Shown here one piece after another: positions 8,354 through 15,173 of a stretch of 19,433 nucleotides of DNA. The position numbers and the translations under genes were made by a program. The notes below the pieces were generated by a model, which saw nothing but the letters and a program-made list of their open reading frames with translations, had not been told where the DNA came from and did not search any database. The DNA is from CAZZCP01 sp964653235 (lineage in GTDB: Bacteria > Bdellovibrionota > Bdellovibrionia > Bdellovibrionales > UBA840). Each line of letters opens with the position of its first letter. Positions within the stretch are counted from its first letter, which is position 1. The stretch lies in the NCBI GenBank assembly GCA_964653235.1, contig CAZZCP010000051.1:1-19433 (forward strand). The letters run 5' to 3'.

Positions 8354-9589
8354 ATGCTATCTTATTGGAATTTCTTTCGTTCTCACCCTAAAATTCTGGG
8401 CTTTGCTTTTTTGCACTCTGGCTTCTCGGCATTTGGGCAGACTTTTTTTATTGCCCTATTTATTGCCGAGGTACAAAAGTCTTTTGCCTTAACAAGTACT
8501 GAATTTGGTAGCCTGTATTCGGCAGCCACATTGGCAGGGGCCTTAAGCTTACCTTGGATGGGAAAAAAACTCGATCAAAGCTCATGGACTAGATTTTCTC
8601 ACTTTGTTGGATTTGGATTATTGGTGGCCTGTCTTTTGTTTGCCACCGCTTACAATATTGCACACCTATTTATTGCTCTTTTATTTTTACGACTCTTTGG
8701 TCAAGGCCTTATGATTATGATCGCCACCACCAGTATGGCAAAGGTGTTTAGTAAATCTAGGGGAAAAGCCGTTGCCCTTGCTATGTTGGGAGCACCTGTT
8801 ACAGAGGCGATCTTTCCTTTTATGACAAGTCTGGCAATACTTCACTTTGGCTGGAAAGAAAGCTGGTTCGCAATTGCAGGATATTTTGCCTTATTCTTTT
8901 TTCCTCTTTCTTATTATTTAGCTAAGGGCATGCCCTCGCATGCTATTGAATCACATGAGTCTACTCACAAGAATCCATTTGCCAATGTAAAAAGCTGGAC
9001 CCAAAAAGAGGTTCTCAAAGATCCGCGTTTTTATATGCTTTTGCCCGCTGCCCTCTCTCCCCCTTTCTTTTTAACTGGTTTTTTCTTTCACCAGCAAAGC
9101 CTGCTTGAAAACAAATCGTGGCTTGTAACCACCTACGCTTCAGCCTTTGTTGCTTTTGCCGGTTTTCGTATAGCTACGGGTATCTTATCTGGCCCTTTGA
9201 TAGATCGCTTTACTGCACACAAACTCTTTCCGTTTTATTTGCTCCCCTTGGCTTTGGGCTTTGCCTCATTGGGCTGGGGCAATCACCCCGCATGGTCTTA
9301 TGTTTACTTAGCCCTATGTGGTTTTACAGTCGGAATGGGCAGTAATATCACAACCGCTGTATGGGCCGAAATGTACGGAACCCAGCATTTAGGAGCAATT
9401 CGCGGCATGTTTGGCTTTCTCGCCGTTTGTTCTACAGCCTTGAGCCCACCATTGTTTGGTTGGTACTTTGATCACAAATTGAGTTTTAGCAATTTGGCTT
9501 TTGCCTCTTCAGTTGCCTGTATTTTTTCGAGTTTCTTGATTGTGCTCGCATATTCAAGTTTTGGTTTTCGTAAACTACGAAAGGCTTAG
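8354..9589 (+). CDS. Major facilitator superfamily transporter
   Basis: A 411-aa inner-membrane permease of typical MFS length with about 12 hydrophobic helices in two halves. A polar loop near 195-225 (HESTHKNPFANVKSWTQKE) marks the central cytoplasmic linker. The loop after helix 2 has GKKLDQSSWTRF, resembling the conserved MFS GxxxDxxGRR motif A, and a related GPLIDRFTAHK occurs at the matching place in the second half. The sequence resembles the monocarboxylate/oxalate-type MFS branch in general appearance only, so the substrate is unknown. The ATG at 8354 has no Shine-Dalgarno sequence. Its stop overlaps the bcp stop by 4 nt (convergent). Confidence 0.85.
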   Translation: MLSYWNFFRSHPKILGFAFLHSGFSAFGQTFFIALFIAEVQKSFALTSTEFGSLYSAATLAGALSLPWMGKKLDQSSWTRFSHFVGFGLLVACLLFATAYNIAHLFIALLFLRLFGQGLMIMIATTSMAKVFSKSRGKAVALAMLGAPVTEAIFPFMTSLAILHFGWKESWFAIAGYFALFFFPLSYYLAKGMPSHAIESHESTHKNPFANVKSWTQKEVLKDPRFYMLLPAALSPPFFLTGFFFHQQSLLENKSWLVTTYASAFVAFAGFRIATGILSGPLIDRFTAHKLFPFYLLPLALGFASLGWGNHPAWSYVYLALCGFTVGMGSNITTAVWAEMYGTQHLGAIRGMFGFLAVCSTALSPPLFGWYFDHKLSFSNLAFASSVACIFSSFLIVLAYSSFGFRKLRKA

Positions 9590-10074
9590 GCTTTTGATGC
9601 AAGATAGTCTTTGGCAAAATCAAGAACTGCTTTGGCGTGACCTGCGACTTTTACCTTACGCCACTCTTGGCGCAAATAGCCTTTTTCATCAATAAAAAAA
9701 GTCGATCTCTCAATGCCTCGAAACTTGCGCCCGTACATATTTTTCATTTTCATCACATCAAAGATTTCACAAGCCACTTCTTCTGGGTCACTCAACAGCG
9801 GAAAAGGAAGTCCCAGTTTTTCGATAAATTTCTCATGGGAACTCAATGAATCCTTTGAGATTCCGTAGACATCAACATCAAGCGCCTGAAATTGCTTGTA
9901 AAACTTTTTAAAATCTTTGCTCTCATTGGTGCAGCCGGGAGTATTGTCTTTGGGATAAAAATATATCACCGCACTTCGACCCTTTTGCTTGCTCATAAAG
10001 AATTTTTCGCCCTCTGAACTATCGATTTTAAATGCAGGGACTTTTTTATCAATATCAGCTTTCGTTTTTGCCAT
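9586..10074 (-). CDS. bcp: Peroxiredoxin, Bcp/PrxQ type (thioredoxin-dependent thiol peroxidase)
   Basis: Reduces hydrogen peroxide and organic peroxides through a peroxidatic cysteine. Start ATG 10074 is chosen because GGAGG lies 6 nt upstream on the coding strand and the product (162 aa) matches family length. An in-frame 47-residue lysine-rich extension to 10215 crosses an inverted repeat and is probably not translated. Residues 41-49 carry PKDNTPGCT with Thr45 and peroxidatic Cys48. The resolving cysteine usually five residues later is Lys53 here. Cys102 (EVACEIF) is the only other cysteine and could be an alternative resolver, otherwise the enzyme is 1-Cys. GIERSTFFIDEKG and the C-terminal VAGHAKAVLDF are typical. 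Divergent from trhO. Confidence 0.9.
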   Translation of the reverse strand: MAKTKADIDKKVPAFKIDSSEGEKFFMSKQKGRSAVIYFYPKDNTPGCTNESKDFKKFYKQFQALDVDVYGISKDSLSSHEKFIEKLGLPFPLLSDPEEVACEIFDVMKMKNMYGRKFRGIERSTFFIDEKGYLRQEWRKVKVAGHAKAVLDFAKDYLASKA

Positions 10075-10128
10075 TTTAGCCTCCGGGTTTTTTAAGACTA
10101 GCTGAGAATTCATTGCTTTTAAAGAAAT

Positions 10129-10309
10129 TCTAGCTGCTCCCTTTTGTTTCACTTTTTTCTTCACATTAAAAAGCACTTTCGATGACTTAGAGTGCTTGTC
10201 CGAAAATGTATTCATTTTTTAAGTATCTCGGACAAAACAATCTAAACATCTTAGATATTTATATGCTCTCGGACGGACGTCCGAAGTGAAACAAAAGGGA
10301 GCAGCTAGA
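10129..10309. repeat. Perfect 26-bp inverted repeat enclosing 129 bp (MITE-like or duplicated leader element)
   Basis: Arms at 10129-10154 and 10284-10309 are exact reverse complements. The outer ends read TCTAGCTGCTCCC... and ...GGGAGCAGCTAGA. If the TA dinucleotides near the ends are a target duplication, the structure fits a small non-autonomous Tc1/IS630-like element, but no transposase or longer direct repeat is seen. Each arm lies in the leader of one divergent gene: one ends 54 nt before the bcp ATG, the other 41 nt before trhO. The interior has several TCGGAC/GTCCGA motifs and a short hairpin (10171-10177 with 10191-10197). The repeat is seen directly; its origin is inferred. Confidence 0.8.
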
Positions 10310-10350
10310 GACTGCTTGACCCCTGCCTAAGGATTGCGTAAACCCAAACT

Positions 10351-11247
10351 ATGAAGCAGAGCATTCAAATTCTTAGTTTTTATCGATTCTCCCCCATCAC
10401 AGAAATGCAAGTTTCTCGCTGGGCAAAACAATTGACCGATAAGGCAAATGAACTTGAAATTAAGGGCCTTTTGATTATTGGAAAAGAGGGTATGAATTCG
10501 ACCTTTTCAGGCATTGAAGAGGCGAACTATGCATTTTGTAAAGAGCTGCAAAACTTGCCTGGGTTTGAAAAACTTCGCTTCAAAGAGTCTTGGGCTGATT
10601 TTAAACCCTTTCGCATTTTCAAAGTCCATCAGAGAGAAGAAATTGTGACTCTTGGGAGTCCTGAGATAAAGCCAAATGGCTGTAGTCACTCTCACCTCTC
10701 ACCTGAAGATTGGGATCGCATTTTAAAACAAGAAGATGTGACTTTGATTGACACTCGCAATTGGTATGAAACCAATCTTGGTAGTTTCAAAGGGGCTCAC
10801 ATACCCAATATTGATGAATTTCGGGAGTTTCCGGATTGGGTAAAGAAGCAAAATTTTGACCCAAAAAAGAAGGTCTTGATGTTTTGCACGGGTGGGATTC
10901 GCTGTGAAAAGGCCCAGATTGCAATGAGTGAAATGGGTTTTAATGAGGTCTATCAACTCAAAGATGGAATACTGAATTATATCGAAAAGTATCCCAATGA
11001 AGAGTTTGAAGGCGAATGCTTTGTCTTTGATCATCGGGTCGCTTTAGATCAAAATCTACAGGCCTCGACAACTTATAGCCTTTGCCCCCATTGCGGTCAG
11101 CCGGCAAAAACACTAATAACTTGCAATGAATGTGGAACTCCCAAAAAAGTATGTGAACCTTGCTTAGAAAAAGACCCCAAATATCATACTTGCTCAAAAA
11201 ACTGCGCCTATCATTGGAACCGGCAGCATTCGCAACAACTGGGTTAG
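10351..11247 (+). CDS. trhO: tRNA uridine(34) hydroxylase TrhO (rhodanese-domain YceA family)
   Basis: Oxygen-dependent hydroxylase that forms 5-hydroxyuridine at the tRNA wobble position. The 298-aa product has the family order: an N-terminal ferredoxin-like domain with GLLIIGKEGMNSTFSG, then a rhodanese domain with LIDTRNWYE and the active loop CTGGIRCEK at 179-187 (Cys179 being the catalytic position). A C-terminal Cys-rich region follows, CPHC / CNECG / CEPC / CSKNC from about 245, probably metal-binding. The ATG at 10351 is the only usable start because an in-frame TAA precedes it closely. No close Shine-Dalgarno sequence is present (AAGGA lies 17 nt away). It ends 1 nt from convergent yjbQ. 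Confidence 0.92.
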   Translation: MKQSIQILSFYRFSPITEMQVSRWAKQLTDKANELEIKGLLIIGKEGMNSTFSGIEEANYAFCKELQNLPGFEKLRFKESWADFKPFRIFKVHQREEIVTLGSPEIKPNGCSHSHLSPEDWDRILKQEDVTLIDTRNWYETNLGSFKGAHIPNIDEFREFPDWVKKQNFDPKKKVLMFCTGGIRCEKAQIAMSEMGFNEVYQLKDGILNYIEKYPNEEFEGECFVFDHRVALDQNLQASTTYSLCPHCGQPAKTLITCNECGTPKKVCEPCLEKDPKYHTCSKNCAYHWNRQHSQQLG

Positions 11248-11248
11248 C

Positions 11249-11653
11249 CTAGAATACTGTAACAATGATTTGTCTTTGATGACTCGCCTTTCGGTGTTCG
11301 AACAAATAGATCCCCTGCCAAGTACCTAAACCCAGCTCGCCCTCCACAATCGGAATGCTGAGCGAGCTTTGTGTGAGCGCCGCTTTGAGATGTGATGTTG
11401 TGTCATCGGGTCCTTCTAATGTGTGTTGGTGCCAGTCTTCACCCTCAGGGGCCAATCGATCAAAAAAAGTCTCAAGATCTGCCTTGGCCGTGGAGTCATA
11501 GTTTTCTTGGATCAAAAGAGAGGCCGAGGTGTGCTGTAGAAACAGATGTAGGAGTCCCGTCTGGGGCAGATCTTCAAGTAGGGCTTTGACTTTATCAGTT
11601 ATCGCATAAAGGCCCTTGCCAGTGCTTTGTATTAGCAATTTGTGCTGTTTCAT
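11249..11653 (-). CDS. yjbQ: YjbQ/UPF0047 family protein
   Basis: A 134-aa member of the UPF0047 family, annotated in some databases as secondary thiamine-phosphate synthase on the basis of weak activity; the physiological role is unclear. The family signatures are all present: LQHTSASLLIQEN at 39-51, WHQHTLEGPDDTTSHLKA at 74-91 with clustered histidines likely to bind metal, and LGTWQGIYLFEHR at 109-121. Length is typical and the start ATG is unambiguous. It diverges from sodB over a 79-nt spacer and converges on trhO with a single-base gap. Confidence 0.9.
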   Translation of the reverse strand: MKQHKLLIQSTGKGLYAITDKVKALLEDLPQTGLLHLFLQHTSASLLIQENYDSTAKADLETFFDRLAPEGEDWHQHTLEGPDDTTSHLKAALTQSSLSIPIVEGELGLGTWQGIYLFEHRKASHQRQIIVTVF

Positions 11654-11664
11654 GTCGTGCTCAC

Positions 11665-11693
11665 TTGCTTCGTTGTATTGCCAAGAGTATAAA
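11665..11693 (+). promoter_or_regulatory. sodB promoter, sigma-70 type
   Basis: TTGCTT (11665-11670), a 17-nt spacer and TATAAA (11688-11693) make a good vegetative promoter. It is followed by TGATAATCA at 11706-11714, a short near-palindrome resembling part of a Fur or PerR operator, and Shine-Dalgarno AAGGAG at 11721-11726 before ATG 11733. Metal or redox control is an inference only. Confidence 0.65.
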
Positions 11694-11732
11694 TAATCTT
11701 ACAACTGATAATCAATTGAAAAGGAGTCCCTT

Positions 11733-12317
11733 ATGGCTTTCCAACTACCTGAATTGCCTTATTCAAAAGACGCACTTGCGCCGCACATTTCTGCCGAAAC
11801 TTTAGAGTTTCATTACGGTAAACACCATCAAGCCTATGTCGATAAATTGAATGCTGGGGTGCAAGGCACCGAATTTGCCGAAATGAGCTTAGAAGATGTC
11901 ATCCGCAAAGCGAGCGGCGGCATGTTTAACAATGCAGCTCAAACCTGGAACCACACTTTTTATTGGCACTGTTTGGCCCCCAATGCAGGCGGCGCTCCTA
12001 CAGGTGCACTTAAAGATGCCATCGACAAAGACTTTGGCAGCTTTGATAAGTTCAAAGAAGAATTCACTCAAGCTGCTGCCACCAACTTTGCCTCAGGTTG
12101 GACTTGGCTAGTGAAAGATTCTTCTGGCAAACTTGTCATTGAAAATACAGATGATGCTGATACGCCAATCAAAGACGCAGCAAAAACCCCTATTTTGACC
12201 ATCGATGTGTGGGAACATGCTTACTATATAGACTACAGAAACGCTCGCCCCAAGTACATTGAGGCTTTCTGGAATCTCGTAAATTGGGATTTTGCCAATA
12301 AAAACTTTGCTGGCTAA
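11733..12317 (+). CDS. sodB: Iron superoxide dismutase SodB
   Basis: Converts superoxide to oxygen and hydrogen peroxide. The 194-aa protein is the standard Fe/Mn-SOD length without a signal peptide, so probably cytoplasmic. Metal ligands are visible: His27 (FHYGKHHQAY), His74 (WNHTFYWHCL), Asp158 and His162 (DVWEHAYY). Gln70 in NNAAQTWNH is the position that favours the iron type over manganese. A strong Shine-Dalgarno sequence (AAGGAG) and a recognisable promoter lie upstream, and an intrinsic terminator sits 26 nt after the stop, so it is monocistronic. Together with bcp 1.5 kb away it gives this segment an oxidative-stress flavour, though the two are not co-transcribed. Confidence 0.96.
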   Translation: MAFQLPELPYSKDALAPHISAETLEFHYGKHHQAYVDKLNAGVQGTEFAEMSLEDVIRKASGGMFNNAAQTWNHTFYWHCLAPNAGGAPTGALKDAIDKDFGSFDKFKEEFTQAAATNFASGWTWLVKDSSGKLVIENTDDADTPIKDAAKTPILTIDVWEHAYYIDYRNARPKYIEAFWNLVNWDFANKNFAG

Positions 12318-12343
12318 GCTAGTATTTTTGATTTTCTCTTTCT

Positions 12344-12368
12344 AGGCCCTTTTTGCGGGCCTTTTTTT
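12344..12368 (+). terminator. Rho-independent terminator of sodB
   Basis: Stem AGGCCC (12344-12349) pairs with GGGCCT (12357-12362) around a 7-nt loop, followed directly by a run of seven T. Confidence 0.9.
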
Positions 12369-12464
12369 GTCACTTTTCGTGTTATTTTGATGACACTCAG
12401 TATGTATTTTACATTTTAAGCGAATGCGTAACTAAAATAGAGTTAAATCCTTTATACTGCATTC

Positions 12465-13028
12465 ATGAGATATTTATTCTTTGTTTTACTTTTCTTTTTG
12501 CTTTCATCCAGTTTAGTTCATGCTCGCTGCTCTTATACTGACTTTATAAGAGATCAAGAGAGTCCATCGATTCGTAGAGCTCAAACTAAAGAATATTGTG
12601 AAATACAAGCCGGAGTTTTTGTAGATAGTGGAGTTGAAATTTCTCGCTTAAGCCGCTCTAGAGGAATCATTATATCTGAAATTGCTCAAGATGCTTTACT
12701 TGATTCGGGACTTGTTGCCAAGGCCGGTGAACTCTTAAGTTTTTATGGCGATGGATCTGTACGTACTTTGACTTTAGCCGAAGAGACAGAATTAAATTGT
12801 GGTTTGGTGGCAGCAAAGAATACTCAGGTTCATATGATAGAGGGAACGAACACAATTCCCCGTGTTTTTATATCTGCCCATCCCATGGAGTTTTCACCTG
12901 GTACAATCCTGCCAGAATTCAGCGCTCTTTTTGTACGTAAAAAAGAAGATGGCAGCTATGTTTTAACTCGCTTCCAAGATGAACTTGAGATTGAAGGCAA
13001 AGAATTAGACTGCTCCGAGAGTCTTTGA
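12465..13028 (+). CDS. Exported protein of unknown function
   Basis: A 187-aa protein with a classical signal peptide: positively charged MR, a hydrophobic core of about 15 residues, and likely cleavage after VHA (about residue 20), leaving a mature domain that starts RCSYTDF. Mature cysteines include Cys22, Cys45, one near 110 (ELNCGL) and one near the end (ELDCSES), so two disulfides are possible in the periplasm or outside. The body looks beta-rich (GELLSFYGDGSVRTL, PRVFISAHPMEFSPG). No family is recognised. It is preceded by 147 nt holding the sodB terminator and AT-rich sequence with TATACT just before the ATG but no convincing Shine-Dalgarno sequence. Its last 24 nt overlap the convergent TM2 gene. 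Confidence 0.75.
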   Translation: MRYLFFVLLFFLLSSSLVHARCSYTDFIRDQESPSIRRAQTKEYCEIQAGVFVDSGVEISRLSRSRGIIISEIAQDALLDSGLVAKAGELLSFYGDGSVRTLTLAEETELNCGLVAAKNTQVHMIEGTNTIPRVFISAHPMEFSPGTILPEFSALFVRKKEDGSYVLTRFQDELEIEGKELDCSESL

Positions 13029-13427
13029 TGAGTTTTGGTGAAGCTCATCGATTTGATCATTCAAAGTAAAAAAATCGTAAAGAATTCCGATCGTAAGCAA
13101 GCCACCTGTGCAAAGCCAAATCAAACCAGATATCCATTTTTTTATATAGAAGCGATGGACACCAAAAATCCCCAAAAACACCAAAAAAATCCATGCCAAA
13201 TCATAATCGATTTCTCCGGCTAGGTACTTTCGATCGGCCTGCTGGTCCATTGCGGGTATCAATAGCAAATCAATCAACCAGCCTATACCGAGAAGACCGA
13301 AGGTAAAAAAGTAGACTGAGCCTGAAAAAGTTTTGCCATAATAGAAGCGATGAGACCCTGTGAAACCAAAAATCCATAAGAGGTAGCCCATTGCTTTTGA
13401 GTGAGAATTTTTATTTTGTGAGGACAT
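13005..13427 (-). CDS. Protein with two TM2 domains
   Basis: A 140-aa inner-membrane protein formed by two copies of the TM2 domain, each a helix, a short turn with GxHRFY, and a second helix ending in an acidic residue. Repeat 1 is about residues 12-58 (HRFYYGK at 26-32, WLIDLLL); repeat 2 about 78-122 (HRFYIKK at 91-97, GILYDFF). TM2 proteins are widespread; their function in bacteria is poorly defined. The ATG at 13427 lies inside the amidotransferase gene (17-nt overlap), which points to translational coupling as the last gene of the block. A GGAG lies rather far upstream (about 13 nt). Its 3' end overlaps the exported protein gene on the other strand. Confidence 0.82.
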   Translation of the reverse strand: MSSQNKNSHSKAMGYLLWIFGFTGSHRFYYGKTFSGSVYFFTFGLLGIGWLIDLLLIPAMDQQADRKYLAGEIDYDLAWIFLVFLGIFGVHRFYIKKWISGLIWLCTGGLLTIGILYDFFTLNDQIDELHQNSSKTLGAV

Positions 13428-14262
13428 TTTTTTCTTTTAACTCCATTTCTTTTGAAATCACTTTGAGATCGCCTGGCTGCATAGGCATCCAAATATTTTC
13501 TCCTTGTAGAGGTTCACTCGAAAAAAGTAAATGATTGATTTTTCCATCTTTGCTAGGGGCCTCACAATAGTCTTTAAAAAAGGTACAGCTTGCTCTTTCA
13601 GAACAGCGACTTTTGTAAGTACTGTAGTGTAGGTCTTTACCTCCTTGGTAGGCTGCCATGGCCTGGCCATCTGTGAGCAAAAATGTAAGATACATTCGAT
13701 CTAAATCGCTGCTGTCTTCTAAGCTATGATCGCCAAGAAGTTTTTGAATTTTCTTGAGGGCATCTTGCAAAACTCCGATAAGCTCTGGCGCAGACCAAGA
13801 AGCATGCAGGTCTTTCTTTTTGCTCATAAGACACAAGAGAAAATAAAACAAAACTTCACTATCGGTCGAGCCGAGCACATAGCGTTTCAAATTTTGATCG
13901 CAGTGGGCAAGTAAAAGTTCTTTTTTATCAGAAAATTGCGGAATATGACCATTGTGGGCAAAAACCCACCTTCCAAACTGAAAGGGGTGGGTGTTGATCA
14001 GCGAGTGCTCACCTTGGGTTGCTTTTCGAATATGCGCAATCACAGTTTGTGAGGTAGCCACCCCAGATACCTTGTGAAAGATTTTATCATTCAAAGCCGT
14101 ATCAACGGATTTGATGACATGTGGAATTTCATTTATGTAGTAAGAAACTCCCCAGCCATCGGGATGATCCATACTTTGATTCATCAGTGCATTTTCATCT
14201 TGAATTAGACTCTTATGAACTTGTGAGGGAATCACAGAACGAAAACCAAAGACTCTGCACAT
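13411..14262 (-). CDS. Class II glutamine amidotransferase (YafJ/EgtC-like)
   Basis: An Ntn-hydrolase glutaminase domain standing alone, 283 aa. It begins MCRVFGF, so removal of Met exposes catalytic Cys2. Family features: HPDGWGVSYY at 33-42, AHIRKAT at 76-82 with the substrate-binding Arg79, NTHPF at 90-94, FAHNGHI with Asn104-Gly105 forming the oxyanion hole, and STDSEVLFYFLL. Such YafJ-type proteins hydrolyse glutamine or a gamma-glutamyl amide; the acceptor is unknown here and no ergothioneine genes are nearby. Its ATG directly abuts the stop of the upstream membrane-protein gene (TAAATG) and its 3' end overlaps the TM2 gene, so it is mid-operon. Confidence 0.88.
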   Translation of the reverse strand: MCRVFGFRSVIPSQVHKSLIQDENALMNQSMDHPDGWGVSYYINEIPHVIKSVDTALNDKIFHKVSGVATSQTVIAHIRKATQGEHSLINTHPFQFGRWVFAHNGHIPQFSDKKELLLAHCDQNLKRYVLGSTDSEVLFYFLLCLMSKKKDLHASWSAPELIGVLQDALKKIQKLLGDHSLEDSSDLDRMYLTFLLTDGQAMAAYQGGKDLHYSTYKSRCSERASCTFFKDYCEAPSKDGKINHLLFSSEPLQGENIWMPMQPGDLKVISKEMELKEKNVLTK

Positions 14263-15135
14263 TTACTGATCCTTCAGCTTAAATTGAGCCATTCCGTTTT
14301 GAATATCGACTTTTATCTTTGGTCCTGTGCGATCGCTACCCTCTTTGAGGCCGTTAATATTTCCTCTTCGAACCAAGATTTCAAAATCATAGTTCTTAGA
14401 AGGATTACCATGAAAGTAGAAGCGCCCATTGTCGAGAGCGATTTTAGTGTCAGCATTTGGATTGTAAACTTTCAGATTTCCATTTTTCATGCTCACCACA
14501 GCCTCAAGATGATTGGGATACTCAATATTGCACTTGAAACCATCACGCTCATTGAGTTCAAAAACCAAATTCTCTTCAACCGTTTTGATTCGACGAGATA
14601 AATTGATGTCACTGACCTCAAGTTTGCAATCAACACTGATCTTATCTGTATCTTGTGCGAATAGATTGAGTTGCCCAGAACCTAGAGTAAGCAAGAGTCT
14701 TTTTTGCTCTTTTACCAATTGTGATTGCAGAAAATCAACAGCTTCACCGCTCGAAAATTGTACCCGAAAATTAGAATCCATTTCTTCTAGAAACTCAAAA
14801 TCACTGGTGGTAAAAAAGTGATACACAGCGAGGCTACAGCCACCGATCAGTAAAATCGGAATCGTAAGCAAGATTAAGATCCACATTAAAGTCTTATTGT
14901 TTTTCTTGACCTGAAGACCTCGAGCTTCAAGATGTTTTCTTGCGATATAGCTTGGACTCCCCATACCGCGAACAGCATTGTGCAAACGATTTTGCCCCCC
15001 TTGAGCTTCTTCCTCTTCAAAATATTTCGAGAGCTTATCTACAAGGTCTTTTTTTAACAGCGGATCAATTTTAGAGAGTGCCTTCTCATATTCATTTAAA
15101 TATTTATCAGCTTCTTCGCGGGCTCTTGACTTCAT
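14263..15135 (-). CDS. Single-pass membrane protein: HAAS/DUF1700-like N-terminus and DUF4097-like outer domain
   Basis: A 290-aa protein with three parts. Residues 1-75 form a charged helical domain (YLNEYEKALSKIDPLLKKDLVDKL is its core), ending in a GSPSYIARKHLEARG segment that resembles HAAS/DUF1700 signalling domains. A strong membrane helix spans about 83-106 (LMWILILLTIPILLIGG). The rest, 107-290, is beta-rich with repeated short strands (KNGNLKVYNPN, DNGRFYFHGNP, RRGNINGLKEG), similar in style to DUF4097 beta-helix-like domains, and should lie in the periplasm. The domain names are based on appearance and are tentative. Function unknown; HAAS-type proteins are often linked to regulation. 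It lies 38 nt downstream of the PLD gene and abuts the amidotransferase. Confidence 0.75.
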   Translation of the reverse strand: MKSRAREEADKYLNEYEKALSKIDPLLKKDLVDKLSKYFEEEEAQGGQNRLHNAVRGMGSPSYIARKHLEARGLQVKKNNKTLMWILILLTIPILLIGGCSLAVYHFFTTSDFEFLEEMDSNFRVQFSSGEAVDFLQSQLVKEQKRLLLTLGSGQLNLFAQDTDKISVDCKLEVSDINLSRRIKTVEENLVFELNERDGFKCNIEYPNHLEAVVSMKNGNLKVYNPNADTKIALDNGRFYFHGNPSKNYDFEILVRRGNINGLKEGSDRTGPKIKVDIQNGMAQFKLKDQ

Positions 15136-15173
15136 AATGAAGTTTTAGCTCTCGAAGCTGCGAAGTGCAAGAA

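Noticed and set aside
10075..10215. 47-residue lysine-rich N-terminal extension of Bcp
   Set aside because: A strong GGAGG lies just before ATG 10074, family length fits without the extension, and the extension runs through one arm of the inverted repeat.
10286..10292. Link between GTGAAAC in the bcp/trhO repeat and the TGTGAAAC array at 17436
   Set aside because: Only seven bases are shared and the surroundings differ, so chance is the simplest explanation.
10316..10344. TTGACC...TAAACC as a trhO promoter
   Set aside because: Spacing is 17 nt but the -10 match is poor and it would start almost at the ATG.
12353..12541. 62-codon ORF starting in the sodB terminator
   Set aside because: Its start lies in the terminator and it overlaps the exported protein's signal peptide in another frame; composition is just AT-rich hydrophobic noise.
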